Assembly (NCBI GenBank): GCA_026075535.2
Contig: AP026543.1
Location: forward strand, 5,766,001-5,830,000
Length of the DNA: 64,000 bases
Direction: 5' to 3'
From: Tricholoma matsutake
Taxonomy: Eukaryota; Basidiomycota; Agaricomycetes; Agaricales; Tricholomataceae
Shown: one piece after another, positions 11,601 to 23,103 of the stretch
Layout: each line of letters opens with the position of its first letter
Position numbering within the stretch: the first letter of the stretch is position 1
Notes under the pieces: generated by a model
What the model saw: only the letters and a program-made list of their open reading frames with translations
What the model was told of the DNA's origin: nothing
The model's database searches: none
Made by a program: the position numbers and the translations under genes

Positions 11601-14600
11601 TTGATGGTCCCGACTGTAACGTTCTTGCCCAAAGTCAACTGTCTGTATTGTTCTCGTGTTTCCTTCGCACGAAACAGCGACTGAATCTTGATCACTTTGG
11701 TGAGATTGGCTCGATAATATTGCATTTTTGCCCTAAAAGAACGCCGAAACAGAACACCGCGGAGCATTGCTTGCAGTAATGTAGCAACAGGATGACTGCG
11801 GTGCAAATGATCTCTCCAGGCGTAAAAATTGCGTCGCAACAACATCCCCCGTGCTGCAGCTTGAAAACCGACGACAACAGGTGCAGCGAGTTCTAGGCTT
11901 CGGTTTAGTTCCTTATGTCGGTTTCGGCTAAGCTTTGCACGAGCTAACGCTTGGAAGCCACCAACTGATATGATAGTTTTTGCTTCTGATAGGGCTTTAC
12001 TAATATTGTGATGATGCTGGCGGATCAGAATGGCACGAGCACGGGCTTGGAAGTCAACCACCATGGGAGTGGCCTTGCGAAGCCCACGAATAAGTGAAAG
12101 TAATCGCTTCCTGGCGAGGAATGTGCGGACAGCGGCCTGGATCCGAACGACGATAAGCGTGACATCTTCAAGCTTTGCCATCTGTGTTCGCATTTGTCTT
12201 CGCATGAGGACGCCTTTACAATGTGCCTGTAACACAGTAAAACTCCGCATGAAGTGATGTAGAAGCTTTTTTTTTCGGTGTACTCGTGCTCGGACACAAG
12301 CGCCCTGAGCATGAGCCTGGAATTTAACAACCGCAAACTTGATCAGAGGCCGTTCGAATGTTTTGGTCAGCTCAAAATGAGCATTGCGCGTCATGCGGGC
12401 GCGTGCCATGGCCTGAAGCTGTGTCATGGCAGCACTACTAGTCCTTAATGCCGTTCTTAATCGGGAGTAACGACGACGTTGGAGGACCCCTCGAAGCTGA
12501 GCCTGTACCTTAGATATGTAGGGCACAGATTCTGTCACTTGACGAAGCCACAAACGCCATTGCTTCCGGATGATTACAGCACGACCAATAGACTGAAGCG
12601 ATATGACCCATGGCATCATATTGTTCCTCTCCTGGCGTTGTCGCTCCAATCGTCTCTGAATCAAATAACCGCGACACCGGGCTTGAAGTCTGGACATGTG
12701 GTGCTGGGTTAGCTGCATGCGGCCATAGAGTGTAGCTTGGACTTGGCGCGAAAGGAAACCCCGGCAAACAGCCTGAAGCGCAGTGATCGATGCCTCATTC
12801 TCCAACAAAAGGCGATCTCGACCTGTAGGATAATACTAAGAGGCAGGAATTAAGAGACCACAGAATGATACCCACGCTCGTCGTCAGTTTCTATGTCGAC
12901 TTCAGGTTCTTCGTTGATCTCTTTCGCCAATTCACGGCCAACATTACCAAAGTTAGGCATCGTAACACCCGCATCCTTTAAGCCTTTCTGGGTCTTCTGT
13001 AACTGATCATCGGAAAACTGAAGACGTCCCAAAAGATTGCCTATACGCTCCGCCATTCCACGCCGAGCAAGAAGATGACTGAGAATAGATCGGTCGTTTG
13101 AAGAAATTCAAGACAGAGAGACAGAGCATACCTGAGAGCGTGGATGCAATATATAACTTTTGGGAGATTCTTCTTCTCATATAAATCAGTGAGTTCGAAA
13201 ATGAAGCCCTGTCAATGTACCAGCATTGCACGTTACTTATTTACTTATGACAGAGGCCACAAGAACAGCTCACTTCAGGAAGGCCAACCCGACGAACAAA
13301 ATTGAAGAAGTAATTAATGTTATCTGAGTGGCGGAAGTCCAATTTCGGGGCCTATGAGGCAAAGTTAAAAACTCCATTGCAACAATTTTGGTAACACTGA
13401 CCTCATAAATTCTCCTCACAGCATCTTCACCTTGGAATGCACGCACCAGTTTTGCTAACACAACGCCGTTCCGCAGTCTGTCTTCCATTTCCACGACGCC
13501 AAACTCAAGTTCTTCTCCGAGGCACCCTTCTATCCATTGCTGAGCTTCCCCTACGTGACAAAGATATTCATATGCATGTATTAGATGTCTTTGAGTATCA
13601 GCCCAAAGACCATCCAACAACCTGGATGATGGCAAAGGCGATGAGGGAACACTCGGAGCCTTCAGTTGTAGTCGGCCAGGCAACCCCGCAACATCATCGG
13701 CACTTGGGGCACCGCCGCTCGCAAGTTCATGCTTGAGAACCTTCTCCGGCGACAGCGGAGCAACTACATTCCAATGGTGCGTCTGTCTTTCTCGCTTCTC
13801 ATGATCGAGTCTTTCGTCCCCTCTTGTCTCCGCCTCCGACTTCTCCTCCCCATCACCACTTGCTATGCGGGGGAGATGCCGGCCAAGCTTACGACCCGTG
13901 GTCAGAGTATCTCCGTACGTAGAGGACTTCTTGTTGGACATGTAGGAGCTCCGATAAGGAGTTGGAGACATCACAGACACAGAGGGGTTAATATTTGGTG
14001 AACGTGGCGGATTTGTCGCAGTGTCGATCGACAATGATGCATGTATCGAACTAGACGAGAGACGACGGTCGTCTTTGTCAGACTCAGAGCTGTACAAAGA
14101 TGTTGGCCGGCGATGCACAGATGGAGATGTTATATTAGGGACAGATGATTCACCGTACAGACGTGACGTGGCCTTCTGCGGAGAATATGTAAGTTCATCG
14201 AGTTTATTGCTTGACGAGCCAGTCAAGTTCACCGAATCGAAGGTGTTCGATCGGCGATATCGAGTGGAAGGAGCGGCCTGGATTGGAGGTGATACACCCA
14301 CATGGTGTTCAAAAGCGCCAGCTCTAGAGGGAGAATGCAAAGACTTTGATGATAGCGATGGTAAATGTACGAGGCCCGATGATGATGATCCAGATGCTGA
14401 AGGGTCGGACTCGACCGTTATACCCGTTGTATTAGGAGATAACGGCGACGGGATAATGGGCACTGGCATAGTACGGCGTTTCAAGTATGTTCGAGTTTTT
14501 TGAGGCTCAGTATACGTCGACAACTTCGTGGGTGGAGTGGTTGGTCGAAAATCAGACAAGGCCGCCGGCACACTGGCCGGGTCGTGCAGGGAATCGATAC

Positions 14601-14955
14601 CTCTCGTCGTCGGTGGCCTACTCCTGGAACTTTCACCAATACCAAGTGACAAATTGGTATTGTCCTCTCCAGCTGCCTCTTTGGCCCGTTCCTCCCATCT
14701 ACCCCGAACGACATCCAAACTATTCGCGACACGATGCGAAGGTACCCACTTTCTGGGACTCGCAGAAGAGCCTGACGTACCTGTGGTATTTGTAAGGATC
14801 CCCATGCCTGATTGTGAATTACTCCGTGAGAGCGAGGTCCCGCTTCCTCTGGAGGTTGTTCGTTCTAGAAGGCGTGTTTGGTACGCGAAAGGACCTGAAG
14901 ACCCTGACTTGGAGCTCAGAGAGGCATTGGATGGTTTTGAGTTCGAAGGATCCAT
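8665..14955 (-). CDS. IQGAP-family scaffold (Rng2/Iqg1-like) with CH domain, IQ repeats and RasGAP-like region
   Basis: A cytokinetic actin-ring scaffold that binds F-actin through its CH domain, myosin light chain or calmodulin through IQ repeats, and small GTPases through a GAP-related domain. Start is 14955 (MDPSNSKPSN). The first ~430 residues are Ser/Pro/Thr-rich and look disordered. The CH domain follows at about 13,050-13,600 (AYEYLCHVGEAQQWIEGCLG; after an intron, FRHSDNINYFFNFVRRVGLP). Between about 11,650 and 12,800 I count 13 IQ-like repeats, for example LQAVCRGFLSRQ, LQARCRGYLIQRR and IQAAVRTFLARKR. The GRD spans about 9,700-11,300 (LYQQLFYLLQTRGEYLSRLF; the start of the GAP fold). 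The RasGAP C-terminal domain ends at 8665 (VNFELFLYQINKKYVSKFLL). At least a dozen introns are implied. The family usually lacks an active arginine finger, so GAP activity is not assumed. Confidence 0.9.
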
Positions 14956-15997
14956 TTTGTGGATGGTTCATCAGAGCCTATGCTGAGCGCTAAGTCCAAT
15001 AATGCTGGTCGATCAAGCACTTTACCTGAAGACCAAGCTGTTGTAAACAGCACCAAATAGTAGCCTCGAAAAGTGCCTATAACGTTAACTTGGCGATCTA
15101 GGTCAAATCTAGGTCTCGGGAAAATATAAAACGCGCTGAGTGCTCTCAGACCTGTGATTTGATGTCAAGGTGATAGTTATGGAGGTTATCGACGTAGTGT
15201 ATGCATACGGAAGCACTGGCACTACGTGCTATCACTGCTATGATCATTATACTATTGAATATTTTCTGAAACTGTGGATTTATTAATAAAGGAATGCTAG
15301 CATGCTTTCTCTCACATCCCTATCTGCATCAGGATTCAGCCACCCACTAAAAATTGGCAACACCCTATTGACATGTTGTAGTAAGTACAACACTTCGACA
15401 CATCTCGGACCGTCCCGCACCACAACGGACTTGGTAAGTATTCAAGTAAATCATCCGAAAGAAATGACGGTCCGGAGTTCTTGTGCAAGGGATGATATAC
15501 TTGTCAATCAGCAATACGACCATCAGCAGACACGTGCCCGATAGTTCTGGTTTGACGTCGACCCTGGTTGGTCCACAAAGTTTTTCATTCCAAGCACTGC
15601 GGCCCCTCCACATGAGAGATGGTCTGCTGAGATTCGTTCAGTCAATGCCATCATGATGTCAGATTCCCTTGTTCTTTCCTGAATTCTTGCCATCATCATC
15701 GACATTGGAATCCGACTGCGGCAAAGCGTCGCCTTGTGAATTTCTGATTGCAGGGTTTAGCTGTTTAGCTTCTGTCAACCGTTCCATTGCACGAGCTTCC
15801 GGCTGTAGAGCGTTTTATTTAAATAGATCTATTTTCGGAAGGTGTAACACATGGTTGGTTGGATTGTAGTCTAAGCAGCAATCAAGTTCTCTCCCACTTA
15901 CCTATAAGTAAAGTCTTCCGCCATGAGAGCGGCGTCTCCATCTCTATCAATCTGCTTTTATCCGCTGGTGCATTTCCCGGGACAGGGAAATGTCGCA
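14956..15997. other. divergent intergenic region, IQGAP / acyl-CoA ligase
   Basis: About 1.04 kb between head-to-head genes, AT-rich and including the 5' regions of both. On the minus strand at 15,660-15,810 there is a hydrophilic reading segment (MERLTEAKQLNPAIRNSQGD) that looks more protein-like than chance but has no clear start, partner exon or family. I see no tRNA or repeat. Confidence 0.45.
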
Positions 15998-18756
15998 ATG
16001 GAATCCACAGCGTACACTCGCCCAGAGTGGGTATACAACCTGAGGTTGCTTTCAGGTCGTTGAAACTGATCGTTATTCCAGCCGACGAACTTCTTTGCGC
16101 TCCAGGAGCTCTTCACGAATTGGAAACGTGTCTAATTGATGGCAGAATCCAACGCGTCTACAAGAATCTTTGGCCTTCAATACGCGAGTTCTGGATTTGG
16201 TCGTCGCAACAGTACTCTGAAGCGACCTATGTTGTCTTCGAACAACAACGGCTTTCTTTTCGTGATGTATTCCAACGATCCGTTCAAGCTGCTGGTATGT
16301 ACCGTGCAATCTATGGAATTCAAAAGGGTCGGTCTCCAATATTTCTCTGGGCCTTCAGATACTTGACGTCATGTATGGCAGGGGACAGAGTCGGGATATG
16401 TTCTCGAAACTACCCCGAGTATCTTGTCGCTTTCTGGGCTTGTCGTCAGTTGATTTCATTTTCTTGAAAAATCAGCTCGTTAAGTCCTTTCTCAGATCTT
16501 GTTGGCGCTGTTTCCGTACTTGTCAATGCGTGAGTCCATCTTGGTTTGGACGTAGACCACTATTTCTCATGCACCTCTGAAGCTGGCTTCCCCCTGATGT
16601 TTTGCAACATTGCCTGTCCCATACACAGTGTAAACTGATAATCTTGGATCCGGAGCGCGCGGACCTTTTGGAGATGGCAACAAAGAAGCTTACTGATACT
16701 GGAGCGGTTGCATTCTTGGTCATGGAGTGCCACGAAGGCAAAGGGGAATGGGGCGGCATGCAGAGCTGGGACTCTGCTGTGGGGCATTTCAATGGTGCTG
16801 ATGATGAAATCACTGAACGTGGTCCTGCCATCCTCCCAGAAGACAATGCGACGATAATATTTACGTCGGGTAAGCCTACGCATCTTCAACATGCTTACCC
16901 TTATTTTTTCTTCTGTAGGTACTACTGGTCTTCCAAAAGGGGTTCTGAGTACCCAACGAATGTACCTGACAAATGTCTTTAATGTACGTTCTGAATTTCG
17001 TAACCTTATGTCCTTTGTAACCCATGCACAGGTTTGCGTTGGAGGTTTTAGGGCAAATCTGAGACGAGGAGAAATGATACCAACGGAGTCGTCAGGCCCA
17101 CAGAAAGGGATGTTAATTTCCGTTCCACTTTTCCATGTTACAGGTTCTACAAGTTTAGCGGTATGTCATCAGATCACTTGTCAAAATTGTCATGTACATT
17201 TTCAAACATAGATGATGGCTTCAATGACGGGTATGAAGATTGTGCTGATGCGAAAATGGGTCCCCGAAGAAGGCATCTAATTTGGCATTCGATATTCTCA
17301 TCTTTCTTTCTGACTTTCCGAAGCCGCCAGGTTGTCATATTTATGTCGTGACTGAAATCATGCTCATCGGTTATCAGGTTGATTAGACATGAAAATATCA
17401 CACTGGCTGGAGGGTGAGCTGTTCCTAGCGCTTGTCCACAGCTTGTAAGCTCATCCTCCACGCGAAGTGTTCCTTCTATGGCGTTAGATCTTATGGAAAC
17501 CTCTATTGCTGGATATCCTCTTGAGACTCTGTCGTTTGGAGGCGCGCCGGCCCCAGATATACTTCCAAAGAAGGCAGGGCAGGTCTTTCCTAGCGCAATA
17601 CTGTATGCATATGTTCTTGACCTTATATCTCTTAATTGATCCAACTATGAAGGAGCCAAGGGTATGGTTTGACGGAAACAAATAGTATTGCCGTGGCCGT
17701 AGGTCAGTCGCTTTCATACAGTCATTTGCGATGATGATGACTTTAATGAAATGTGTCATAGCCGGAGAAGACTACACTTTGCGCCCAACAACATGGTGTG
17801 TTATCAATTTTATGTTAAAAGGGCGGTGCTCAATATGCTTTAAATACAGTGGCCTACCCACACCTGTTAACGACCTCGTTATTATGACAGGAAATACATC
17901 CGCACCCACGGGGGTGATAGGAGAGGTGTGGGTGAGAGGGCCCAATATAATGAAGGAGTACTGGTGTGATCCAGGTTGTTCAGTTTTGCTTCAGGATAAA
18001 TATATATGCTAATGATCTTTTCAGTTGCCACTGACAAGGTATCCTTCTACATAGTGTGCAATAACCCTCGCTCACCATTTTTTTCAGGCGGTGACGAAAG
18101 ATGGTTGGTTTCGAACGGGTGATCTGGGCATGCTTGACAAGGAAGGATTCCTTTACATTTGGGATAGGAGTAAGCAATGCCATTTTGCACTATTTCTCAT
18201 ACTGAAATGGAACATAGTCAAAGATATCATCATCCGTGGCGGAGAAAATGTTGTAAGCACTAGATCTAATAATGCTGCATCGGCCTATGAAATCTAGAAT
18301 CTAAATCAGGATTCGGTTTCGGTCGAGAATGCTCTTTATGCGGCTGAGGGCGTTTTGGAAGTTGGTGCTGTTGGAATACCGCACAAGCGATTAGGCGAGA
18401 TAGTAGCTGCTGTTGTTTCGCTAAAGCCAGAATTCCGTGATCGGGTAACCGAAGCGTCACTCATCTCAATTGCAGCCTCAAGGTGACATTTTATGTTCTT
18501 GGTTAACATACCACTCACTGTGACCAACCAGACTTCCAAAGTTCGCAATACCTGTCATGATTTTGATACAAAATACTCCATTTGGTGAGTGGACTCGGAA
18601 ACACACCTTATGATATCGCAGTGACCCCGGTTCCTAGAACGCACTCCATCAGGAAAGATTCTGAAGACGGAGCTCCGTAGAATGGCTCGAGAAGAATGGG
18701 AAAGGAGGTTAGGTGGTAAAGCTGTGGCGGATGATAAAATTTCATCGAAGCTTTGA
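15998..18756 (+). CDS. AMP-forming acyl-CoA ligase (ANL superfamily)
   Basis: Activates a carboxylic acid with ATP to an acyl-adenylate, then transfers it to CoA. After splicing, the order is: N-terminal [13 protein letters not shown] region near 16,090; [18 protein letters not shown] across an intron at 16,327-16,380; P-loop [15 protein letters not shown] across an intron at 16,855-16,940; VPLFHVTGS near 17,130; SFGGAPAPD near 17,530; a YGLTE-type segment near 17,650-17,690; [11 protein letters not shown] near 18,105-18,135; a [10 protein letters not shown] hinge near 18,225-18,250; and the C-terminal lysine region [17 protein letters not shown] near 18,650. The stop is TGA at 18,754-18,756. 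The start at 15,998 ([11 protein letters not shown]) is the weakest point: the first intron cannot be phased cleanly. The substrate is unknown; medium/long-chain fatty acids or aromatic acids are the main possibilities. It converges with the E2 fusion gene. Confidence 0.78.
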
Positions 18757-19284
18757 CAACTGTAACTTCCTCGTCCCCATCCGCTCCCAGTGTGTTGCAT
18801 GGGGGGTAACACTGGCAGCAACTGGAATTCTGGACAGTACAGTTCACATCAATATTGTGAACTGGAACCACTTATGGGATTTGGATCACTGGCGCTGGGT
18901 AGAAACCTCTCTCCCAATGTATGTAGTAATACCCAGGAAAGAGAATAGAGTACTTATGTTAGTCAGAATTGTTAGACCCGCACAAATGTTGACCCTGCCC
19001 GTTTCCTTAGATATGTTAGATATAGCATCTAATGTAACTAAACATTGATTCTACCAAGTCTGAGATTAGAAACTGCTGGGCAGCTTGAGTGGCGGACTTG
19101 CCGATGCATGGACACTGGAGTTATTGGTGTGGAAAAAAGCGGGTCGACACAGCATAGCAACTGTGCAAAGTGCAGCAAACGGGGAATTAGTATAGTGAAT
19201 TTATTTGCTATGTATGAATAGTCGTCTTTCCACTTAGGCCGTGAAAAGAAAATGGTGTGCAAGACGAACCGGAGTAGCCAGGAA
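18757..19284. other. convergent intergenic region, acyl-CoA ligase / E2 fusion
   Basis: About 530 bp between two gene ends. It should contain both 3' untranslated regions and polyadenylation signals. No coding segment, RNA gene or repeat is supported. Confidence 0.5.
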
Positions 19285-22200
19285 TCACGACGTTCCTGCG
19301 TCAAGCTGAGTGAGAATGGCCTTCATTTCATCCACATCTTTCTGGAATCCATTGCCACTTCCACCCCCCGCCCCACCGTTATATGCGCCATCAGACTGAG
19401 TAAATTTTCCATCGTCCTTACTCAGCCAGTCGTCCAGCTGCACTTTAATGGATCGCGCCTTAAGACGAAAGTGGGTTCGAATTATGTCGCCGAACGGCTC
19501 TGGAGGATTCTTCAGGTTGCCAAGCATCTAAATAGCTGTTTCGTGAGATATATCCAAGGTTGAGAAGGATACCAAACCATACAGCTGTCCTTACCACCAT
19601 TCGGCGGACATTAGCAGAATCTACAAAATGTCAGCAGATGACGGGTAGTAGAATGTAGACTTACAAGCATGGGATGCAGGAGTACCAGCACTTGAAGCCC
19701 ACCCAGGCTCGTTAAGGTAGGGCTCGTCGCATAAAATCATGGACTGTATTGAGATCAGAACCTGCGTATTATGTTAGGTCTGCCCCATTTCTACAATTTA
19801 GGAAACAAACTTGAAGTAAAGTGGATTTTCCTGAGACCCAGCCAGGACCCGACCATGTTCCTAGTAAAGAAAGGCACACTTTGCCATCCTGAATGAAGGA
19901 TAGACTGATGTTGATTCACCACATTCATCAGTAAATTTGCCTTACAGCATAAAGATTAGGATTGAAACGGTATTTTCCTCCATTTGTCTGAAGAGTAATG
20001 AAGCTTGCCGACGCCAAATACAAAATACACTACTCACTGTCATATACTTGACGCTGGGTGGTAATTGGTTATAACTCGGACCCAGGAATATGTCAAATAG
20101 ATAACTGCAGGAAACATAGATAAAAATGCCAACACAAGCAGAACAATCATACCAGCCATTGTAATAACTAGGACTTATATGAGAACAAATGACAAACATA
20201 GAGGTATCCAGAACGTACGGTGTTCCTTCAGGTCCTGTAATAAGGGCTTTAATCACGTCTACACGCGTCTCATCCACACGCAGGAAAATTGAGGAGTCCC
20301 AAGCCACAGGCAAGTTTGTGGTGAGAATCGCGAGCTATGGAAGTGTAGGTAAACATCGAGAGAGGACGCCGCCAGGAAACTACACACCTCTTTAGCGATG
20401 GCAAGCGAACGCTTTGGAATATCAGAGTGAGCCAACATACGAGCTTCGTTATTATAATAAAATTTGAAGTGTGGCGAGTAATCCTCCTCTTCACGTGAGC
20501 TATCCTTATCCGAGGCCGGGATGATTAAATCGCAATACTCAAATCTCACTCTGGTTGCCCACTCCAAGTAGGCGTTCCGCGCACTCGTTTCTGTAGTTCC
20601 CGCTTCTACGTGAATGTGAGGGGAGGAGGAAGTGGAGATCTTGGGTAATGAGGCGTGTAGCCGATCAACGAAAGCATCCCCCTTAGTGTCACGTAAAGAC
20701 CGATCGATCGCGTTCGCAGTTGCCAAGATACGATGGCAGAAACCCAGCAGTCTCTGATTTTCATCAGAGATTTCAACAGCTTGTTCCTTCGATTTCCCCT
20801 TCATGACAACCGTCATACGCTTTTGTTCTTCCGTGAGCTCCTCTGAGGGTGTGTCGGGAGATTTGACACCTTCTAAGCCTTTCAAGGCGGCTTGTGCTTG
20901 AATAGAGATGGCCTCTAGCAATTCTCGAGGGCCCGAACTTCCTTCGTAGATTATCGTCCTTTCGCGTATGGCACGATTAGGATTTCCAGTAGACCTCTTT
21001 GTTACGACTGTTTTAACTCCAACTACAACCATGATTGGCATTGCCATCATACTGGCAAGCGCCTCGTGATTTGAAATCGTCTGGGGAGAACGTGCCGATA
21101 AATGAGAATATTACGACACACAAGTCTGACCCTACCTCAAGCCATTCCAGCAACTCAAAATACAGGACGGCCCTGTCTGACATATCCGCCAAGGAATCGT
21201 TTCTCAACAGAGTGCTACAGATATAGTTGAAACGCCTTCGAAGGTGTGCTAAGGCAGTCGGGTGTACCAAGTAGTCGCTTGTTTGCCCGCCCCCTTCACG
21301 ATGAAGGTTTGGAAGGTAGACACGTATTTCAGAAAGAAGTTTTGCTATTTTCTCATCCTTGGCATGCTGGGCTGCTTGTGCTTCTATTTGTCCGGAAGTC
21401 TATAGGTATTAAGCACTTGCCGTACACGTATGCCATATCAAAACTTACATCCTCTTTCTGTTCACCCGCGTAACCAGTACCTCCTCTTTTCTTGCCACCT
21501 TGAATGCTGGCGTAGTAGACGGTATCGTCGTCGTCGAGGTCAGGAGTCGAGTCAGTTTTCCTACGCTTAGAACTTCTGACTTTATGATCTTTGCTCTCTA
21601 GAAAGTCTTGGGCTTGTTCTTGGGTCTCCGAAAATAGCTGTTCGAGCATGAAGAGACCAATACCAAGAATGACACCTTGTAGGTTAGAGCAATGGAACAG
21701 GGGATCGTCAGCCTTGACGGCAGTGGGGCGCTTGGTTTTAGCTGCCGATATGGGTTCCCCACACGCGAAACAAAATCCGGAATGACAGCGTGAGCAGGTC
21801 TGATGTACGATATTCCGCAACTGTGCAATGTATATCGAAAATTCGGACTTCCCGAGACACTGTCAACAGTCAGTCAACGTAAAGATGTCATTCACTCACA
21901 TATATGGCAAAGAGGTCACTTTTTTTTCGTGTCACTGAGCCACCGCATGAATGGGGACATGTGCATTGGCCTTCACTTAGTTGTGAATATAGGCCGAACA
22001 AGAAGCTCTGCTCTCCGCCTTCAGGACAACCTTTCATCCACTGTCCTTGGGTCATGAGCTTCACTTGCTCAGTGACGCCAGGGACATGAATGACTTCAGA
22101 TTCTTCTTCCACTTCTATCACTTCTTCCCTCCGATCTTTGGAAAAAAATATGCCTGGAATGAAGTATGAGCTCCGCAAATTGGCCAAGGATTAAAAGATT

Positions 22201-22716
22201 CAAACCAGAGTATGGATCCACATCTGTAACACCCGTACCACCGTCCGCTTTTGTTTCATAGTCAGAATCGTAGTCCATGTAGTCAGCTCCTGGAGTAGAT
22301 GTGTTGAGCGCTATGTCATGTTGAGGATTTGTATTTACATACCATCCTCGTCTTCGTCCTCATGCTCCTCTTTTTCATCATCGGAGCCCATTTCACCATC
22401 ATCTTCTGGGGTCTACATTTCATAAGACCTGTGCATAAGCCACGCATCGTAGATCGCGCAAGGCGTACTGTAGGTCTATCCCGTCGCTTAGTATCGCTGC
22501 TGGATGCCATCTGCACGTCGTCCCCATCTTTCACATCGTCAAACTTTCCTTCGAAAAACAGTTCGGCCGCTTCCATAACATCTTTGCACTGTCTGAGAGC
22601 AGCTCGAGCTTGAGCAGGTGTTGCGCCCTCGAAGGATACAGCATGAGTCGAATATAAGCGCGCGGGATGTACGAATATCATACCATTTCCACAAGCTGTT
22701 GGATTTGATTATCCAT
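19285..22716 (-). CDS. large ubiquitin-system protein: UBA-like N-terminus, RBR-like zinc region, C-terminal UBC (E2) domain
   Basis: Probably a hybrid ubiquitin-conjugating enzyme that carries its own zinc module. It starts at 22716 (MDNQIQQLVEM), spliced to GATPAQARAALRQCKDVMEA, a UBA-like helix bundle. An acidic linker precedes a Cys/His-rich part at about 21,720-22,090, with CTCPHSCGG and the IBR/RING2-like TCSRCHSGFCFACGEP. A basic, NLS-like patch (KVRSSKRRKTD) follows, then a long helical middle (about 20,400-21,300). The UBC fold covers about 19,670-20,300: GPEGTPYYNGWY, PPSVKYMT, FNPNLYAEHG and GKVCLSLLGTWSGPGW. The predicted catalytic cysteine codon is at 19,874-19,876. A tail with Gly/Ser stretches ends at 19285. 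E2s with large extensions (BIRC6, UBE2O) are the closest named architecture. The first RING of a full RBR is not visible. Confidence 0.75.
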
Positions 22717-23103
22717 CTTAACGCTTAAGTGAGGAAAGCTGTTCAAGAACATATGCGATTACATAAGGCATTTCGGGAACAATGTTAACTGGTTATTTGT
22801 CGCACTTACAAGGCACTGATAACACTCAGTAAAGTGGAAAGATACGCAGTGTATATGGTATATATAATTTTTAAGTACACCCTCGATAAACAACCAGTAA
22901 TCCCATGTCCATGGTATAGCAGAAAGAAAATACAAAGAAACTAAAAAAATAAAAAGAACCTCGTAAGTAAGTGGAAGGAAAGAATATAAATACTTTGTGC
23001 ATCATGACACGCGATACAGATGCTAATCGACCTGCGGGTAGCTAAAACAGAAACAAGTAAGAAATCAGAACTAAGATATCACCAACTCCGAATAAATATA
23101 TCT
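22717..23103. other. intergenic region, E2 fusion promoter / Opy2-like 3' end
   Basis: AT-rich, about 390 bp, between tandem minus-strand genes. It should carry the promoter of the E2 fusion gene and the 3' untranslated region of the Opy2-like gene. No further feature is supported. Confidence 0.5.
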
